From Nostoc sp. KVJ20 (GTDB taxonomy: Bacteria > Cyanobacteriota > Cyanobacteriia > Cyanobacteriales > Nostocaceae), in NCBI RefSeq assembly GCF_001712795.1, contig NZ_KV757672.1, forward strand, positions 23,941 through 87,940: a DNA stretch of 64,000 nt, written 5' to 3'. The notes below the pieces were generated by a model that worked only from the letters and a program-made list of their open reading frames with translations, was not told the origin of the DNA and ran no database searches. Each line of letters starts with the position of its first letter. Positions within the stretch are counted from its first letter, which is position 1. The position numbers and the translations under genes were made by a program. Of the stretch, positions 32,374-41,640 are shown in pieces.

Positions 32374-33024
32374 TTATAAGTTGTAGAGATTTTTAAACCA
32401 TATTAAAAATGTCTGCGCTTTTGGATGTTGAGGATTCAGAATTTCATACTTTATAGCTTGATGCAGTTGTCTTCCTGGTTCTTCTTGCCATGCTAGCCAA
32501 GTGTAAATTTTAGCTTTATCAAGATAAGAATCTTTGAACGATGCTCCTTTGCTTTTTGCTTCTTGCGCTACTTCCTGAGCATATTGCCAAATAGTTTCGC
32601 TTTCATCTCTAATCATGTAAGCTAAAAAGCTCTCTAACATACCTCTCATTTGGTTATCTGGCATAATCCAGATACCAAACTTAATTCCATTTTTTGTAAC
32701 GTGAATAAGTCCTGTCTCTGATATTGCTTCAGGAATGTCGGGGATACTTGGCAAACAAGCATTTCTTATGCTTGTCCAACGTGTAGGTAAATCTTCATCT
32801 GCGTCTATTATCACGCCTAAATGGGTAAGTCCTGATGCTTGTAATTCAGTAGAGATAAGGTTTGCATCAATGTTTTCGTAACCTCCACAATCTTGTATTG
32901 ATACAATTGCTTCCCTTTTATTCTCACCCCAACGAATTCCGTTTTTTTCTATTAATTCTGGTATAACTCGTAAATCGTCTTGTCCTTCTACTAACAGTTT
33001 CTTGGGTTCATAACCTTTTGCCAT
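32374..33024 (-). CDS. DUF3226 (TOPRIM-like) protein
   Basis: A 216-residue DUF3226 protein with TOPRIM-type acidic residues: E13 in LLVEGQDD and the D74-x-D76 motif in GVIIDADED, followed by a helical C-terminal half. TOPRIM domains act as nucleases or nucleotidyl hydrolases. It begins two bases after the stop of the AAA ATPase gene, so the two are one operon. In known defence systems (PARIS, OLD) a similar ATPase activates a TOPRIM nuclease; here that pairing is inferred from order and motifs. The acidic triad is intact, so catalytic activity is plausible. Confidence 0.85.
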   Translation of the reverse strand: MAKGYEPKKLLVEGQDDLRVIPELIEKNGIRWGENKREAIVSIQDCGGYENIDANLISTELQASGLTHLGVIIDADEDLPTRWTSIRNACLPSIPDIPEAISETGLIHVTKNGIKFGIWIMPDNQMRGMLESFLAYMIRDESETIWQYAQEVAQEAKSKGASFKDSYLDKAKIYTWLAWQEEPGRQLHQAIKYEILNPQHPKAQTFLIWFKNLYNL

Positions 33025-33026
33025 TA

Positions 33027-34169
33027 CTAACGTACCTCAATTTCTCTTTCAGCAGCAATGACAATTTGAGGTTCAGTGAAGACTACACTTGTTTCTTTAC
33101 CTTTTTCAATTCTGTGAATTCTAATACCATCCTCAGTGGCATCTTCCTGCTCTGCAATACTAGCTAAACTTGTCCAACAATCACTATTGTGTGTAGTTGC
33201 AAAAACTTGCACATTTAATCTTTTGGCTGTTTCCCAAATCAGTTTCCACATATCAGACATCGCCGTAAAATGGAGTCCGGTATCAATCTCATCAACAAAT
33301 AAGTATCCGTCTTTAGCACATACTATCGCCAGTGCAAGTCCTAATATACGCCAAATACCATCACCCATACTTCCAATTGGTACACGCTGATTACTGTCAG
33401 AAAGTAGCACAAAGAAACCACCCCGTGAATCTAAGGAATACCTAGACTTTCGAGAACTAACTGGAGCAATCCGTTGAATTTTAGAGTCTATTCTATGAAG
33501 TGCCTGCTCTACAAGTTTTTCTTCAGGCGTTAGTACTATCTGATCAAATAGTTCAATCATCTTCTCAGTTCCTAAAGAAGATGATGTTATAAATTGTATT
33601 TTTGGTGATGAATTTTTAGGTTCTCTACGCAATTGACGAGTATAATCCTCTACGGGAAGTCCGCCATTAGCTGATAGCGGTAGTCTCCAAGGCTTTTCTT
33701 CTCGCCCATAATTCCACTTAATATTGAAATCTAGTTCTCTTAATGCATCGGGGACTTCATCATATAAAAACTCAGCCGATGAGTTAAGTGGCTCTTTTGA
33801 AGAAATTTTGCGTTCTTCTATTGATACAATAAGCTCCTCTTGAATATTGCCATTAGTACCTGTTATTGAAAATTTGCTCCCCAGTTCAATCTCGTGACCA
33901 TAAAAAAGGTGACGAACATCAAGGTCTTGAGATTGACCTAACCTTAATCTACGTTCACTACGCTCATCATCAAAAAAATATTCACTCCGGTTAGTCATTG
34001 TCTGACGTAGTGGCTCAAGATTATTCCGTGAGCATAAAAGTTGAATAGCTTCTAGTATTGATGTTTTACCGATATTGTTTTTACCAACGAGCAGGTTGAC
34101 TCTACCAAGCTGCTGAAGCTCGAAATATTGGAAACTACGGAAATTCTCTATTTTTATCGTCTTCAACAT
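33027..34169 (-). CDS. AAA ATPase of SMC/OLD type
   Basis: A 380-residue AAA ATPase related to the OLD/RecF/SMC group. Seen: N-terminal MLKTIKIENFRSF, Walker A GKNNIGKTS at about residues 29-37, and near the C-terminus the signature GSMGDGIWRILGLALAI, Walker B GYLFVDEIDTGLH and the ATTHNSDC H-loop. The ATG at 34169 is preferred over an upstream TTG at 34193. It is the first gene of a two-gene operon with the DUF3226 TOPRIM protein. An active ATPase that senses a trigger and switches the nuclease is the likely logic, by analogy with PARIS (AriA/AriB). Confidence 0.88.
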   Translation of the reverse strand: MLKTIKIENFRSFQYFELQQLGRVNLLVGKNNIGKTSILEAIQLLCSRNNLEPLRQTMTNRSEYFFDDERSERRLRLGQSQDLDVRHLFYGHEIELGSKFSITGTNGNIQEELIVSIEERKISSKEPLNSSAEFLYDEVPDALRELDFNIKWNYGREEKPWRLPLSANGGLPVEDYTRQLRREPKNSSPKIQFITSSSLGTEKMIELFDQIVLTPEEKLVEQALHRIDSKIQRIAPVSSRKSRYSLDSRGGFFVLLSDSNQRVPIGSMGDGIWRILGLALAIVCAKDGYLFVDEIDTGLHFTAMSDMWKLIWETAKRLNVQVFATTHNSDCWTSLASIAEQEDATEDGIRIHRIEKGKETSVVFTEPQIVIAAEREIEVR

Positions 34170-34284
34170 AATTTTGCTAGCCGGAGACAACAAAGAGGTA
34201 ATGACTGATATTAGTATAAGCAGTCTTGATACTTTTCACTCTAGTAAAAAAGAACAATTGCTCAACTCCATCAACTCGCTCCCC

Positions 34285-34902
34285 TTAACCCAATCCCTCA
34301 ACATCAGTACTTTCCACTTCCAACTCAACAGGCTCAAACTTCACCTTGTTGTATAAATCTTGTAAGGAAATCTCAAATGGTACGGTTACAAGTGCGATCG
34401 CTTCATCTTCTTCATCATATTCACGAAGCGCCCATTGCTTTTTCCCAGTTTTGGAAAATTGCTCTACATGAATCCGAGTTTGGTCAATTAATAGATATTC
34501 TTGAAAGGTAGAAATTGTCCGGTAAACCTGAAATTTATCCTCGCGATCGTAGCCTTTGGTAGATTTTGATAAAACCTCAACAATAATCTGTGGATTCATA
34601 ATTACATCCTTTCGGTTATTAAAAAATTCTGGTTCACCTGCCAGAATCATCACATCTGGATATGTATAGGTAAGCTTTTGGGGTATCCACAGACGAACAT
34701 CACCCATGAAAACTTCGTAATCTTGCTGGCGAAACGCAAAATTTAAGGCAGCACTTAGATTCAACGAGATTCGATTGTGATTTATTGTTCCACCCGCCAT
34801 AGGAATTATTTGCCCGTCAATGTATTCACTTTTGTAGTCAGCAGCTTCTTCTAGCTCTAAATATTCCTCTGGGGTATAGTATCGCTGTTTTGTTATTTGC
34901 AT
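34285..34902 (-). CDS. Uma2 family protein, fourth in window
   Basis: A 205-residue Uma2 protein (ATG at 34902, MQITKQRYYTPEEYLELEEA) with the family's YKSEYIDGQIIPMAGGTINH, YTYPDVMILAGEPEF (PD), NPQIIVEVLSKSTKGYDREDK (the ExV and K) and the FQEYLLIDQ strand. It belongs to a different Uma2 subgroup from the others in the window. An in-frame TTG at 34920 is less likely. It lies 115 bases upstream of the AAA/TOPRIM operon on the same strand; co-transcription is possible but not shown. Confidence 0.92.
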   Translation of the reverse strand: MQITKQRYYTPEEYLELEEAADYKSEYIDGQIIPMAGGTINHNRISLNLSAALNFAFRQQDYEVFMGDVRLWIPQKLTYTYPDVMILAGEPEFFNNRKDVIMNPQIIVEVLSKSTKGYDREDKFQVYRTISTFQEYLLIDQTRIHVEQFSKTGKKQWALREYDEEDEAIALVTVPFEISLQDLYNKVKFEPVELEVESTDVEGLG

Positions 34903-35067
34903 AATTTTATCAGGTAGCAATGTTTAACGATACGAAGTGTCTAGTGACCCATGTTTACCGAACAGTTTAACGTGGTTAGATAGAGATGTTATGTGCTTTC
35001 TACAAAGTGAGCGTAGGCACAGCCCAACCTAGGCATCGCTATCTCAATCCACACAATGGCTCACATC

Positions 35068-36825
35068 CTATTGATAACCGGCTGCTTGTAAGAGAAACAA
35101 TTTGGCATAACGTCCTCCTAGCTGTAACAACTCTTCGTGAGTTCCCTGTTCTATAACTTCGCCGTTTTCTATAACTACGATTTTGTCAGCCATTCTTACC
35201 GTTGAGAAGCGATGGGAAATCAAAAGTACCATCTGATTTTGAGTGATAGCGCGAAAATGATTGAAAATCTCAAACTCAGCTTGGGCATCTATTGCTGATG
35301 TTGGTTCATCTAACACCAAGATATCTGCTTGCGATCGCATAAATGCACGAGACAAGGCAATTTTCTGCCACTGTCCCCCAGAAAGTTCCTGTCCTCCCTT
35401 AAACCAACGGCCAAGCTGAGTCTGGAAGCTTTGGGGTAATTGGTCTATAAATGATTGCGCCATGCCTTTTTCAGCAGCAGTTTGCCAACGGGTTTTGTTT
35501 TCAAGATGTTCTACATCACCCACGCCAATATTCTCACCCACAGTAAATTGATAGCGGACAAAGTTCTGAAAAATTACCCCAATGCGACGACGCAGCACAT
35601 CCACATCCCATTCCTGCAAGTCCAAGCCATCTAAGAAAATTCGCCCAGAGTCCGGCGTGTAGAGTCGGGTAAGTAGTTTAATTAAGGTTGTCTTACCAGA
35701 ACCGTTTTCACCGACAATTGCCAGTTTCTCTCTGGGTTTCAAATGCAGCGAAATGTTTGTCAACGCTGGCTTGGAACTTCCTGGATAAGTAAAAGATACG
35801 TTCTCAAAACGGATACCATCTTGAGGATTTAAACCAATGGTTGCTTTACCCCAAGACTTTGGTACTTTCTCTTCCAGAAAATCGTAGAGATTTGATAGAT
35901 ATAGGTTGTCTTCATACATCCCTCCAATAGAAGTGAGGGCATTGGAAAAAGTAGACTGTCCTTGGCGAAACACAGTCAGATACATTGTCATATCTCCCAA
36001 GGAAATCTTACCTTGCACTGTTTCCAGTACAATCCAAGCATAAGCTAGGTAAAAAGCACCAGTACTAACTAAACTCAGCAGATACCCCCAAAACCCTCGC
36101 CGCAGAGTCAAATCGCGGTCTTCGCCATAAAGTTGATGAAACAGGTTACGATAACGCCCTAGCAACATCTCCCCCAACTGGTAGAGTTTGACTTCTGTAA
36201 CAAAATCTTCTCTTGCTAGCAGATTTTCTAAATAGTGCTGTTGACGAGTTTCTGCTGCACGCCAACTAAATAAGCGAAAGCCTTCCCCAGCAAATTTCGT
36301 TTCGGCAATAAATACAGGTATGGCAGCCAAAACCAGTACCACCACCGCCCAAACTGAGAAATTTACTAGCAAAATACCGTAGGTGAACAGAGAAAGGGCA
36401 TTTTGCACCAGCCCAAAGGTGCGGTTTACTAAAGAAAGGGGACGAACCGATGCTTCTCGTCGGGCATTGGTCAATTTGTCATAAAATTCTGAGTCTTCAA
36501 ACTGCCTCAAATCCAGTGTCAGCGCCTTTTCTAAAATGAGTACATTCACTCGCTGACCCATTAGCGCCCGCAATAATGACTGACAAATGATGATTCCTCT
36601 CTGACTACCTGCTAGTAAAATTACAGCGATCGCTTCCAATCCTACATAAAATAGAGACGGATAAATATTGACAGAAGCATTGCTGTCTGAGTTAACTTGA
36701 GATGCAAATACCACTGCATCAACGATTAACTTGCTTATGTAAGATATCGCCGCCGGTAAAAGACCAGCCACTAAAGTTAAACTCGCCAGAAAAATAGTCA
36801 GTGATCGGCTAGTAGTCCATACCAA
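35068..36825 (-). CDS. ABC exporter (membrane and ATPase fused), 5' end uncertain
   Basis: A 585-residue half-transporter: five or six membrane helices in the first 300 residues, then an ATPase with Walker A GENGSGKTT, Q-loop VIFQNFVRYQF, signature LSGGQWQKIALSRAF, Walker B ILVLDEPTS and the H-loop LISHRFSTV. Homologous exporters begin with about 25 more residues. Here the ATG with a good context at 36899 is in a different frame: nine A's in a row place it one base out of frame, and the ABC frame has a TAA at 36889-36891. A TTG at 36825 is the only start in the ABC frame. So the N-terminus is lost, slippage occurs, or the base count is wrong. Confidence 0.85.
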   Translation of the reverse strand: MVWTTSRSLTIFLASLTLVAGLLPAAISYISKLIVDAVVFASQVNSDSNASVNIYPSLFYVGLEAIAVILLAGSQRGIIICQSLLRALMGQRVNVLILEKALTLDLRQFEDSEFYDKLTNARREASVRPLSLVNRTFGLVQNALSLFTYGILLVNFSVWAVVVLVLAAIPVFIAETKFAGEGFRLFSWRAAETRQQHYLENLLAREDFVTEVKLYQLGEMLLGRYRNLFHQLYGEDRDLTLRRGFWGYLLSLVSTGAFYLAYAWIVLETVQGKISLGDMTMYLTVFRQGQSTFSNALTSIGGMYEDNLYLSNLYDFLEEKVPKSWGKATIGLNPQDGIRFENVSFTYPGSSKPALTNISLHLKPREKLAIVGENGSGKTTLIKLLTRLYTPDSGRIFLDGLDLQEWDVDVLRRRIGVIFQNFVRYQFTVGENIGVGDVEHLENKTRWQTAAEKGMAQSFIDQLPQSFQTQLGRWFKGGQELSGGQWQKIALSRAFMRSQADILVLDEPTSAIDAQAEFEIFNHFRAITQNQMVLLISHRFSTVRMADKIVVIENGEVIEQGTHEELLQLGGRYAKLFLLQAAGYQ

Positions 36826-36881
36826 GCTGACAGCCCGTCCACTGTACCGGAAAACCGTTAGTGATTGACGTAGGATATTTC

Positions 36882-36899
36882 TTTTTTTTTAATTTTCAT
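36882..36899 (-). promoter_or_regulatory. Out-of-frame start and A9 slippery tract of the ABC exporter
   Basis: The ATG at 36899 is preceded by a purine-rich sequence (GGAAAG) and followed by AAA ATT and a run of nine A's (36882-36890). Ten A's would put it in frame with the ABC exporter and supply the expected N-terminus (KKRNILRQSLTVFRYSGRAV). Polymerase slippage on A9-A10 is known in bacteria. Confidence 0.6.
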
Positions 36900-37172
36900 C
36901 TTTACTTTCCGCGAGATGCCCCAGGTGCAGCGGATCTTCCTAACTCTATTTAATCTTTATAAATTTTACCAAGAAAGAACTCAGAATTCGGGAGCCAGAA
37001 TAACGAGTTTGTGACTGGGTGGTGACCAAAACAATTGTCAATTCGCAACGGGCTAACGCCCCGCTCCGCTAACGCAATTCGCAATTAAAGACAAGAAATC
37101 ACTTAATTGTTGAATTGTTAATTAACGGGTCTCAAGCCCAACTGAGGTAAAACCTCCTGCCTCCTGCCTCCT

Positions 37173-38303
37173 TCAACCCCACAATCTCCTACCTGCTTTC
37201 CCACTTAATTTTTGGTGAGTATCTGACAATAAGGCTGGAATATCTAAATTTTCTGGACAACGAGGCAAACAGTCACCGCATTCTGTACAGCGATCGCCTT
37301 TCATTCCAGGAAACCAATGACCAGCATTTTCAAACATTCCGTAACGATATTGCCCGTAATCTTTCATGTCGTATGCCACTGCGAGATTTCGTAACCGCAA
37401 TACCTCTGGAATATTGATATTTTCTGGACAGGGCAAACAAGCATAACACTGGCTACAATTATCAGTTTCCAAAGCAAGTTTTTGGTGATTTTCTAAACGC
37501 CAGAAAGCAGAAATTTCTGCTGATGTTAACTCTCCATCATGGTCAGCAACTTGCAAAGGTTCCCTTAATTCTTCTGGGTTTGCTGGCCCTATACTCAAAG
37601 TAGTAATACGGTGATCAGCAAGTAAAAATCGATAATTCAATTCTAGGGGTGAATACGGCTGACACAGGTCTTTTAAGATTTGGGGTGGCATGTACAGACG
37701 TCCTCCCTTGTCAGCAGGGGAAATAATGAAAATGCCCATATCCTTTTCAGCAGCTAGTTGAATCGCTGCTGCGTGCCGTTGAAAAAAATAGTAATAATGC
37801 AGATTGACAAATTCAAATAAATCTGTATTGATTGCAGCCTGAATTACCTCTAGTGGCCCGTGGCTAGAAAAACCAATGTGTCGCACTCGACCATCAGCAA
37901 CAGCTTCTTCCACGGCTTGCATACAGCCAGTTTTGGCTTGCACCCACTCTAAATGTTGCCAAGTATTCAAGCCATGAACGCCTAAGCAATCTAAATAATC
38001 TAGCTGTAATCGTTCTAGAGATTCGTCGATGCACCGACGCATGGTGTCAGCATCTGCTGTGGCTGAGATTTTAGTAGTGACATAAAGCTTCGTCCGGGGT
38101 ACTGACAACCCAGCTTTTAGCGCCCTACCAAGATACTCCTCACTTTTGCCGTAACCTCTGGCGGTTTCTAGATGATTAATTCCTAGCGCTAAGGCTTGTT
38201 CGATCGTCTGGTGAGCATTTTCAAAATCAGCCAAGTAGCGCATTGTTCCCAAAGAAAAAACCGAGAGGCGCAGATTCGTTTTCCCAAAGCGTCGGTATTG
38301 CAT
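37173..38303 (-). CDS. Aldo/keto reductase with C-terminal 4Fe-4S motifs
   Basis: A 376-residue aldo/keto reductase fused to a ferredoxin-like tail. The AKR barrel shows LRLSVFSLGTMRYL, the Tyr region TARGYGKSEEYLG, the lysine in YVTTKISA and a histidine in CLGVHGLN. After residue about 290 come two CxxCxxC sets, CSQCYACLPC and CTECGDCLPRC, each able to bind a [4Fe-4S] cluster. Such combined proteins are frequent in cyanobacteria and are thought to pass electrons from the clusters to the barrel. ATG at 38303 is used (MQYRRFGKTNLR); the in-frame TTG further upstream is unlikely. Substrate unknown. Confidence 0.92.
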   Translation of the reverse strand: MQYRRFGKTNLRLSVFSLGTMRYLADFENAHQTIEQALALGINHLETARGYGKSEEYLGRALKAGLSVPRTKLYVTTKISATADADTMRRCIDESLERLQLDYLDCLGVHGLNTWQHLEWVQAKTGCMQAVEEAVADGRVRHIGFSSHGPLEVIQAAINTDLFEFVNLHYYYFFQRHAAAIQLAAEKDMGIFIISPADKGGRLYMPPQILKDLCQPYSPLELNYRFLLADHRITTLSIGPANPEELREPLQVADHDGELTSAEISAFWRLENHQKLALETDNCSQCYACLPCPENINIPEVLRLRNLAVAYDMKDYGQYRYGMFENAGHWFPGMKGDRCTECGDCLPRCPENLDIPALLSDTHQKLSGKAGRRLWG

Positions 38304-38404
38304 TTTTAACAAAGAGTTAGGAGCCGATTCAATTTTAGATTTTAGATTTTAGATTTTAGATTTTTCTTTGAATCTAAAATCCAAAATTCAAAATCTAAAA
38401 TTGT

Positions 38405-38902
38405 CTAGCTGTCGCCATTACCAAAGCGCTTAATCAAATCTTCGGGGCGGAGATTGGAAATAAATTCACGGAAGGCTTGCTGTTCGGCTTCATCTGCATC
38501 ACGGTCAACAGGGATAGAAGCATCGGCAATCACTTCTTCCATTACCCAGATGGGGGTATTTGTACGGAGGGCAATGGCGATCGCATCGCTAGGACGCGCG
38601 TCAATTTCCTTTTTGACTTCGCCTTGCTGGACAATTAAAGCTGCATAAAATGTATCCTTTTGCAGGGAATGAATAATTACCTTTTCTAGAGTCATGTTCC
38701 AAGCCTCTAGAATATTCACAATCAGGTCGTGGGTTAAGGGTCTGGGAGGCTTCTGATTCTCCAGTGCGCCCATAATTGCCCTAGCCTGTTCCTGACCGAT
38801 GTAAATTGGCAAAGCCCGCCGATCTGAAGAATCTTTCAAAAGGACGATCGGGCTGCGGGTTATGGCATCTAATGCTATGCCAGCGACTTTCATTTCAATC
38901 AT
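38405..38902 (-). CDS. Bifunctional nuclease family protein (DUF151)
   Basis: A 165-residue DUF151/BFN family protein. The family pattern MIEMKVAGIALDAITRSPIV near the start and PIYIGQEQARAIMGAL, then KEIDARPSDAIAIALRT are clear. Plant and cyanobacterial members are reported as nucleases acting on RNA and DNA; the catalytic details are not visible here. The C-terminal part is acidic (ADEAEQQAFREFISNLRPED). The ATG at 38902 is the likely start; an alternative at 38893 gives almost the same protein. Monocistronic, ending in a tract of ATTTTAGATT repeats. Confidence 0.92.
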   Translation of the reverse strand: MIEMKVAGIALDAITRSPIVLLKDSSDRRALPIYIGQEQARAIMGALENQKPPRPLTHDLIVNILEAWNMTLEKVIIHSLQKDTFYAALIVQQGEVKKEIDARPSDAIAIALRTNTPIWVMEEVIADASIPVDRDADEAEQQAFREFISNLRPEDLIKRFGNGDS

Positions 38903-39242
38903 TGGCTAGGCCTCTACAATGCTTTGAGAACCTTTGATGCTGTGTAACAAATAGTACCCATTTTTGGGCGGTTTGACGACAGTAATAAACATAAGCATTC
39001 GTTCTCTATAATTGCTTCTATTAAACTCCGAACTTGTGGTGAAAACCAGAGTAAGTCAAATTGGTCTTCTTAGACAATAACCTTCTTACCCAAGTATGCC
39101 TTGTGAAGGATGCTAATGTGTTAATATTCCTATACGAAAAAAAGTCAGAAAATATACTTGGATGTTCGAGATTTATGTGACAATTACCAATTTATTTCAG
39201 CCAAATTTAGGCAATAAATAGAGATAGTTTGACAAAAAAGCC
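38903..39242. other. Divergent promoter region of BFN and riboflavin synthase
   Basis: About 340 bases between divergent genes. No ORF of interest; no FMN riboswitch pattern is recognisable upstream of the riboflavin synthase gene. Confidence 0.5.
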
Positions 39243-39923
39243 GTGTTTACAGGATTAATCCAAGCATTAGGAAAGATGGAACCCTTAGGGGGCGATTCTT
39301 GGCAAATTACTTGTGTCAGCCAATCGTGTGAAGTAATTATGCAAGATTTGGCTTATGGTGACAGTGTTGCAGTAGATGGTGTTTGCCTGACAGTGGAAAA
39401 AGTTTTAAAAGACGGGTTTATCGCCACCGCTTCACCAGAAACTCTCCGCCGCACGACTTTGGGAGGCGAGCAAACGCAACAGAGATATGTCAATTTAGAA
39501 GCGTCGCTAAGGGTGGGCGGCAAAGTTGGCGGTCATTTTGTGATGGGTCATGTAGACGGCATCGGTCGATTGCTAGTGGCAGAACAAACGGCTAGTTCTT
39601 GGGAAATGAGCTTTATTGCATCTGATGCGATCGCACGTTACATTGTCTCCAAAGGTAGCATTGCCGTCAATGGCATCAGCCTCACAGTATCGGCTTATGA
39701 GCCAGAACTATCCCAATTCAAAGTGGCGGTAATTCCCCTCACTTATGCCGAGACAAATCTTCGCTACTTGGTTCCGGGGAGTTTGGTGAATCTAGAAGGG
39801 GATATTCTGGGCAAATACGTCGAAAAATTCCTTTATTCTGGCAACCCACACACCAGAGCTACTGATGAAACTAGTATAGATAGCATTACACCCGCATTCT
39901 TAGCAGAACACGGGTATCTCTGA
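39243..39923 (+). CDS. ribE: Riboflavin synthase, alpha subunit
   Basis: A 226-residue riboflavin synthase that dismutates two molecules of 6,7-dimethyl-8-ribityllumazine in the last step of riboflavin synthesis. The two internally similar lumazine-binding halves are visible: MFTGLIQALGKME with SVAVDGVCLTVEKV, and the second with GSIAVNGISLTVSAYE. The GTG at 39243 is the start because the family begins with MFTG. Length is close to the usual 200-220, with a somewhat longer C-terminus. Other riboflavin genes are not in the window. Monocistronic. Confidence 0.96.
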   Translation: MFTGLIQALGKMEPLGGDSWQITCVSQSCEVIMQDLAYGDSVAVDGVCLTVEKVLKDGFIATASPETLRRTTLGGEQTQQRYVNLEASLRVGGKVGGHFVMGHVDGIGRLLVAEQTASSWEMSFIASDAIARYIVSKGSIAVNGISLTVSAYEPELSQFKVAVIPLTYAETNLRYLVPGSLVNLEGDILGKYVEKFLYSGNPHTRATDETSIDSITPAFLAEHGYL

Positions 39924-39993
39924 CATTTTAGATTTTAGATTTTGGATTTTGGATTTTAGATTAATTTAAAATCTAAAATCCAAAATTTCCAAT

Positions 39994-41550
39994 CTAGCTA
40001 CCTGGTTTCTGGCTTACCTGAGTAGTTTGTGAGCCTAGTACTAACTGGCTGAGGCCGCTTTGTAACTGCACGCCTGGGTCAGTAGCAACCCAGCCATTTG
40101 GTGACAGATGACGGACTTCAAAGTGCAGGTGAGGGCCTGTGGAGTTGCCGGTGCTGCCAACTCGCCCAATCATAGTTCCAGGTTCTACCCACTGACCGGG
40201 TTGAACAAAGATTTCTGACATATGACCGTAGAGGGTTTGTTGAGCCGATTTGTGATTCAGGGTAACGGTTAAACCATAACCGCCCAACCAGTTCGCAGTC
40301 TCCACTTGACCAGCAGCAGCGGCTAAAACTGGTGTACCCGCAGGCGCACCCAAGTCTGTACCAGCATGGAAGCGTTGATTACCTGTGATTGGATGAATTC
40401 GCCAACCAAATACAGAAGTGATGGAAGCGGGAATAGACAAGGGATACATCATTCCCGTACCACTATATGCAACTCTCCCCGTATAGGGAATTTGCGGCAA
40501 TACTGATGCTAGTGAGAAGTCATAAGCTACGTTGCTGGGGCGGGGTGCAATGTTGCCATCAGCCATTGGTGGTGGTAAAGTTCCGCCGCTGGGTGCGATG
40601 GGAGTTGCACTCACTGTTGTGGGGCTGAATTCGCCGGGAGTGGGGATAAACCGATTAGGGCGAAATCCGCTCTTGGTAACACCGCTAGAACCACTTTGAG
40701 CAGCACGCCATCTGCTGGTGTTGCCAGTAGTTGCAACTTGCCGCACGGGTGGAACGTTTGCTAATTGGGCATTTTGACTTCTTTTGAGCCAATTAGGTGC
40801 TGCTTTACCATTAGAATCAGCTACACTCCTTTGAGGTACTTTGGCGCAAACACCGCCTAATACACTTTGCCCTGAAGGCAAGATGGCTCTACAACCACTA
40901 GAACGTTCTGTGAGAATTACAGAATTTGGTGCTTGATAAGTACCTGTTGCACCACTGTCATAACTATTAGGATCAATATAGGCGTTATTATAATCCTTGG
41001 TTTTCCCCGCCGTTGCCCTAACAGTATTGTTCGAGTTGTTTGATGGTTGAGCAACTTCTGGGAGTTTTTCAGGTAAAGAGCGAACAGGAGTATTGGGTTT
41101 TTCCTGTCTCACCCTTGTAGGAGTAACCTGGGAAGCTTCTACCTTGGGCTTTGACTGTCTGATAATCACAACAGGTTCAGCAGCTTCAATTTTGGGTGTA
41201 GACTGCCTAACTGGCTCTTTTGATTGAGCAACCTCTGGCTGGCGTAATCTTTGTTTGAGTCTGGCTCGCCGTTGGGAAAATTCCGGTTGTGCTGGCGCGG
41301 CTTGGGGCGCAACAGTCTGCTTTTTAACTGGATTTGTAAATGCTGTTGGTTGGGAACTTTCAACAGTGGGAACGATGTTGTCTATTTGTGTTTCCGTTTG
41401 GGCAAACACGAAGCCGCCGCTGAGGAGGCTAACGCTACTCAGCCAGCAGAGGCTCTGGGCTGGTAGGGTTGAGGCAAAACGTTTTTTCGTCAAACCTTGC
41501 TGCCATAAGTAATGCAAACGATAAGGGGCAGAATTATTGCGCTGCGTCAT
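39994..41550 (-). CDS. M23 family peptidase (LytM-type) with Pro/Ala-rich linker
   Basis: A 518-residue cell-wall metallopeptidase. A hydrophobic N-terminal segment (SLCWLSSVSLLSGGFVFAQ) is followed by a long low-complexity linker (about residues 60-300) rich in Pro, Gln, Ala and Lys, then a C-terminal M23 domain with the zinc ligands in RFHAGTDLGAPAGTP and GPHLHFEVRHLSP. The domain order suggests an envelope-anchored enzyme that trims peptidoglycan. Stop codon lies just beyond a tract of ATTTTAGATT repeats. No partner gene adjacent. Confidence 0.92.
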   Translation of the reverse strand: MTQRNNSAPYRLHYLWQQGLTKKRFASTLPAQSLCWLSSVSLLSGGFVFAQTETQIDNIVPTVESSQPTAFTNPVKKQTVAPQAAPAQPEFSQRRARLKQRLRQPEVAQSKEPVRQSTPKIEAAEPVVIIRQSKPKVEASQVTPTRVRQEKPNTPVRSLPEKLPEVAQPSNNSNNTVRATAGKTKDYNNAYIDPNSYDSGATGTYQAPNSVILTERSSGCRAILPSGQSVLGGVCAKVPQRSVADSNGKAAPNWLKRSQNAQLANVPPVRQVATTGNTSRWRAAQSGSSGVTKSGFRPNRFIPTPGEFSPTTVSATPIAPSGGTLPPPMADGNIAPRPSNVAYDFSLASVLPQIPYTGRVAYSGTGMMYPLSIPASITSVFGWRIHPITGNQRFHAGTDLGAPAGTPVLAAAAGQVETANWLGGYGLTVTLNHKSAQQTLYGHMSEIFVQPGQWVEPGTMIGRVGSTGNSTGPHLHFEVRHLSPNGWVATDPGVQLQSGLSQLVLGSQTTQVSQKPGS

Positions 41551-41640
41551 TTGTTCTCTCAGTTGTGTGTAATTAGCCTAAAGAGATGATGCTAGTGGTT
41601 TGTCTTGCCCAAAGAGCGAAATTTTGAACAAACCTCAAAT

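Noticed and set aside
38903..39242. FMN riboswitch upstream of riboflavin synthase
   Set aside because: No RFN-element consensus could be recognised by eye; left as a plain promoter region.
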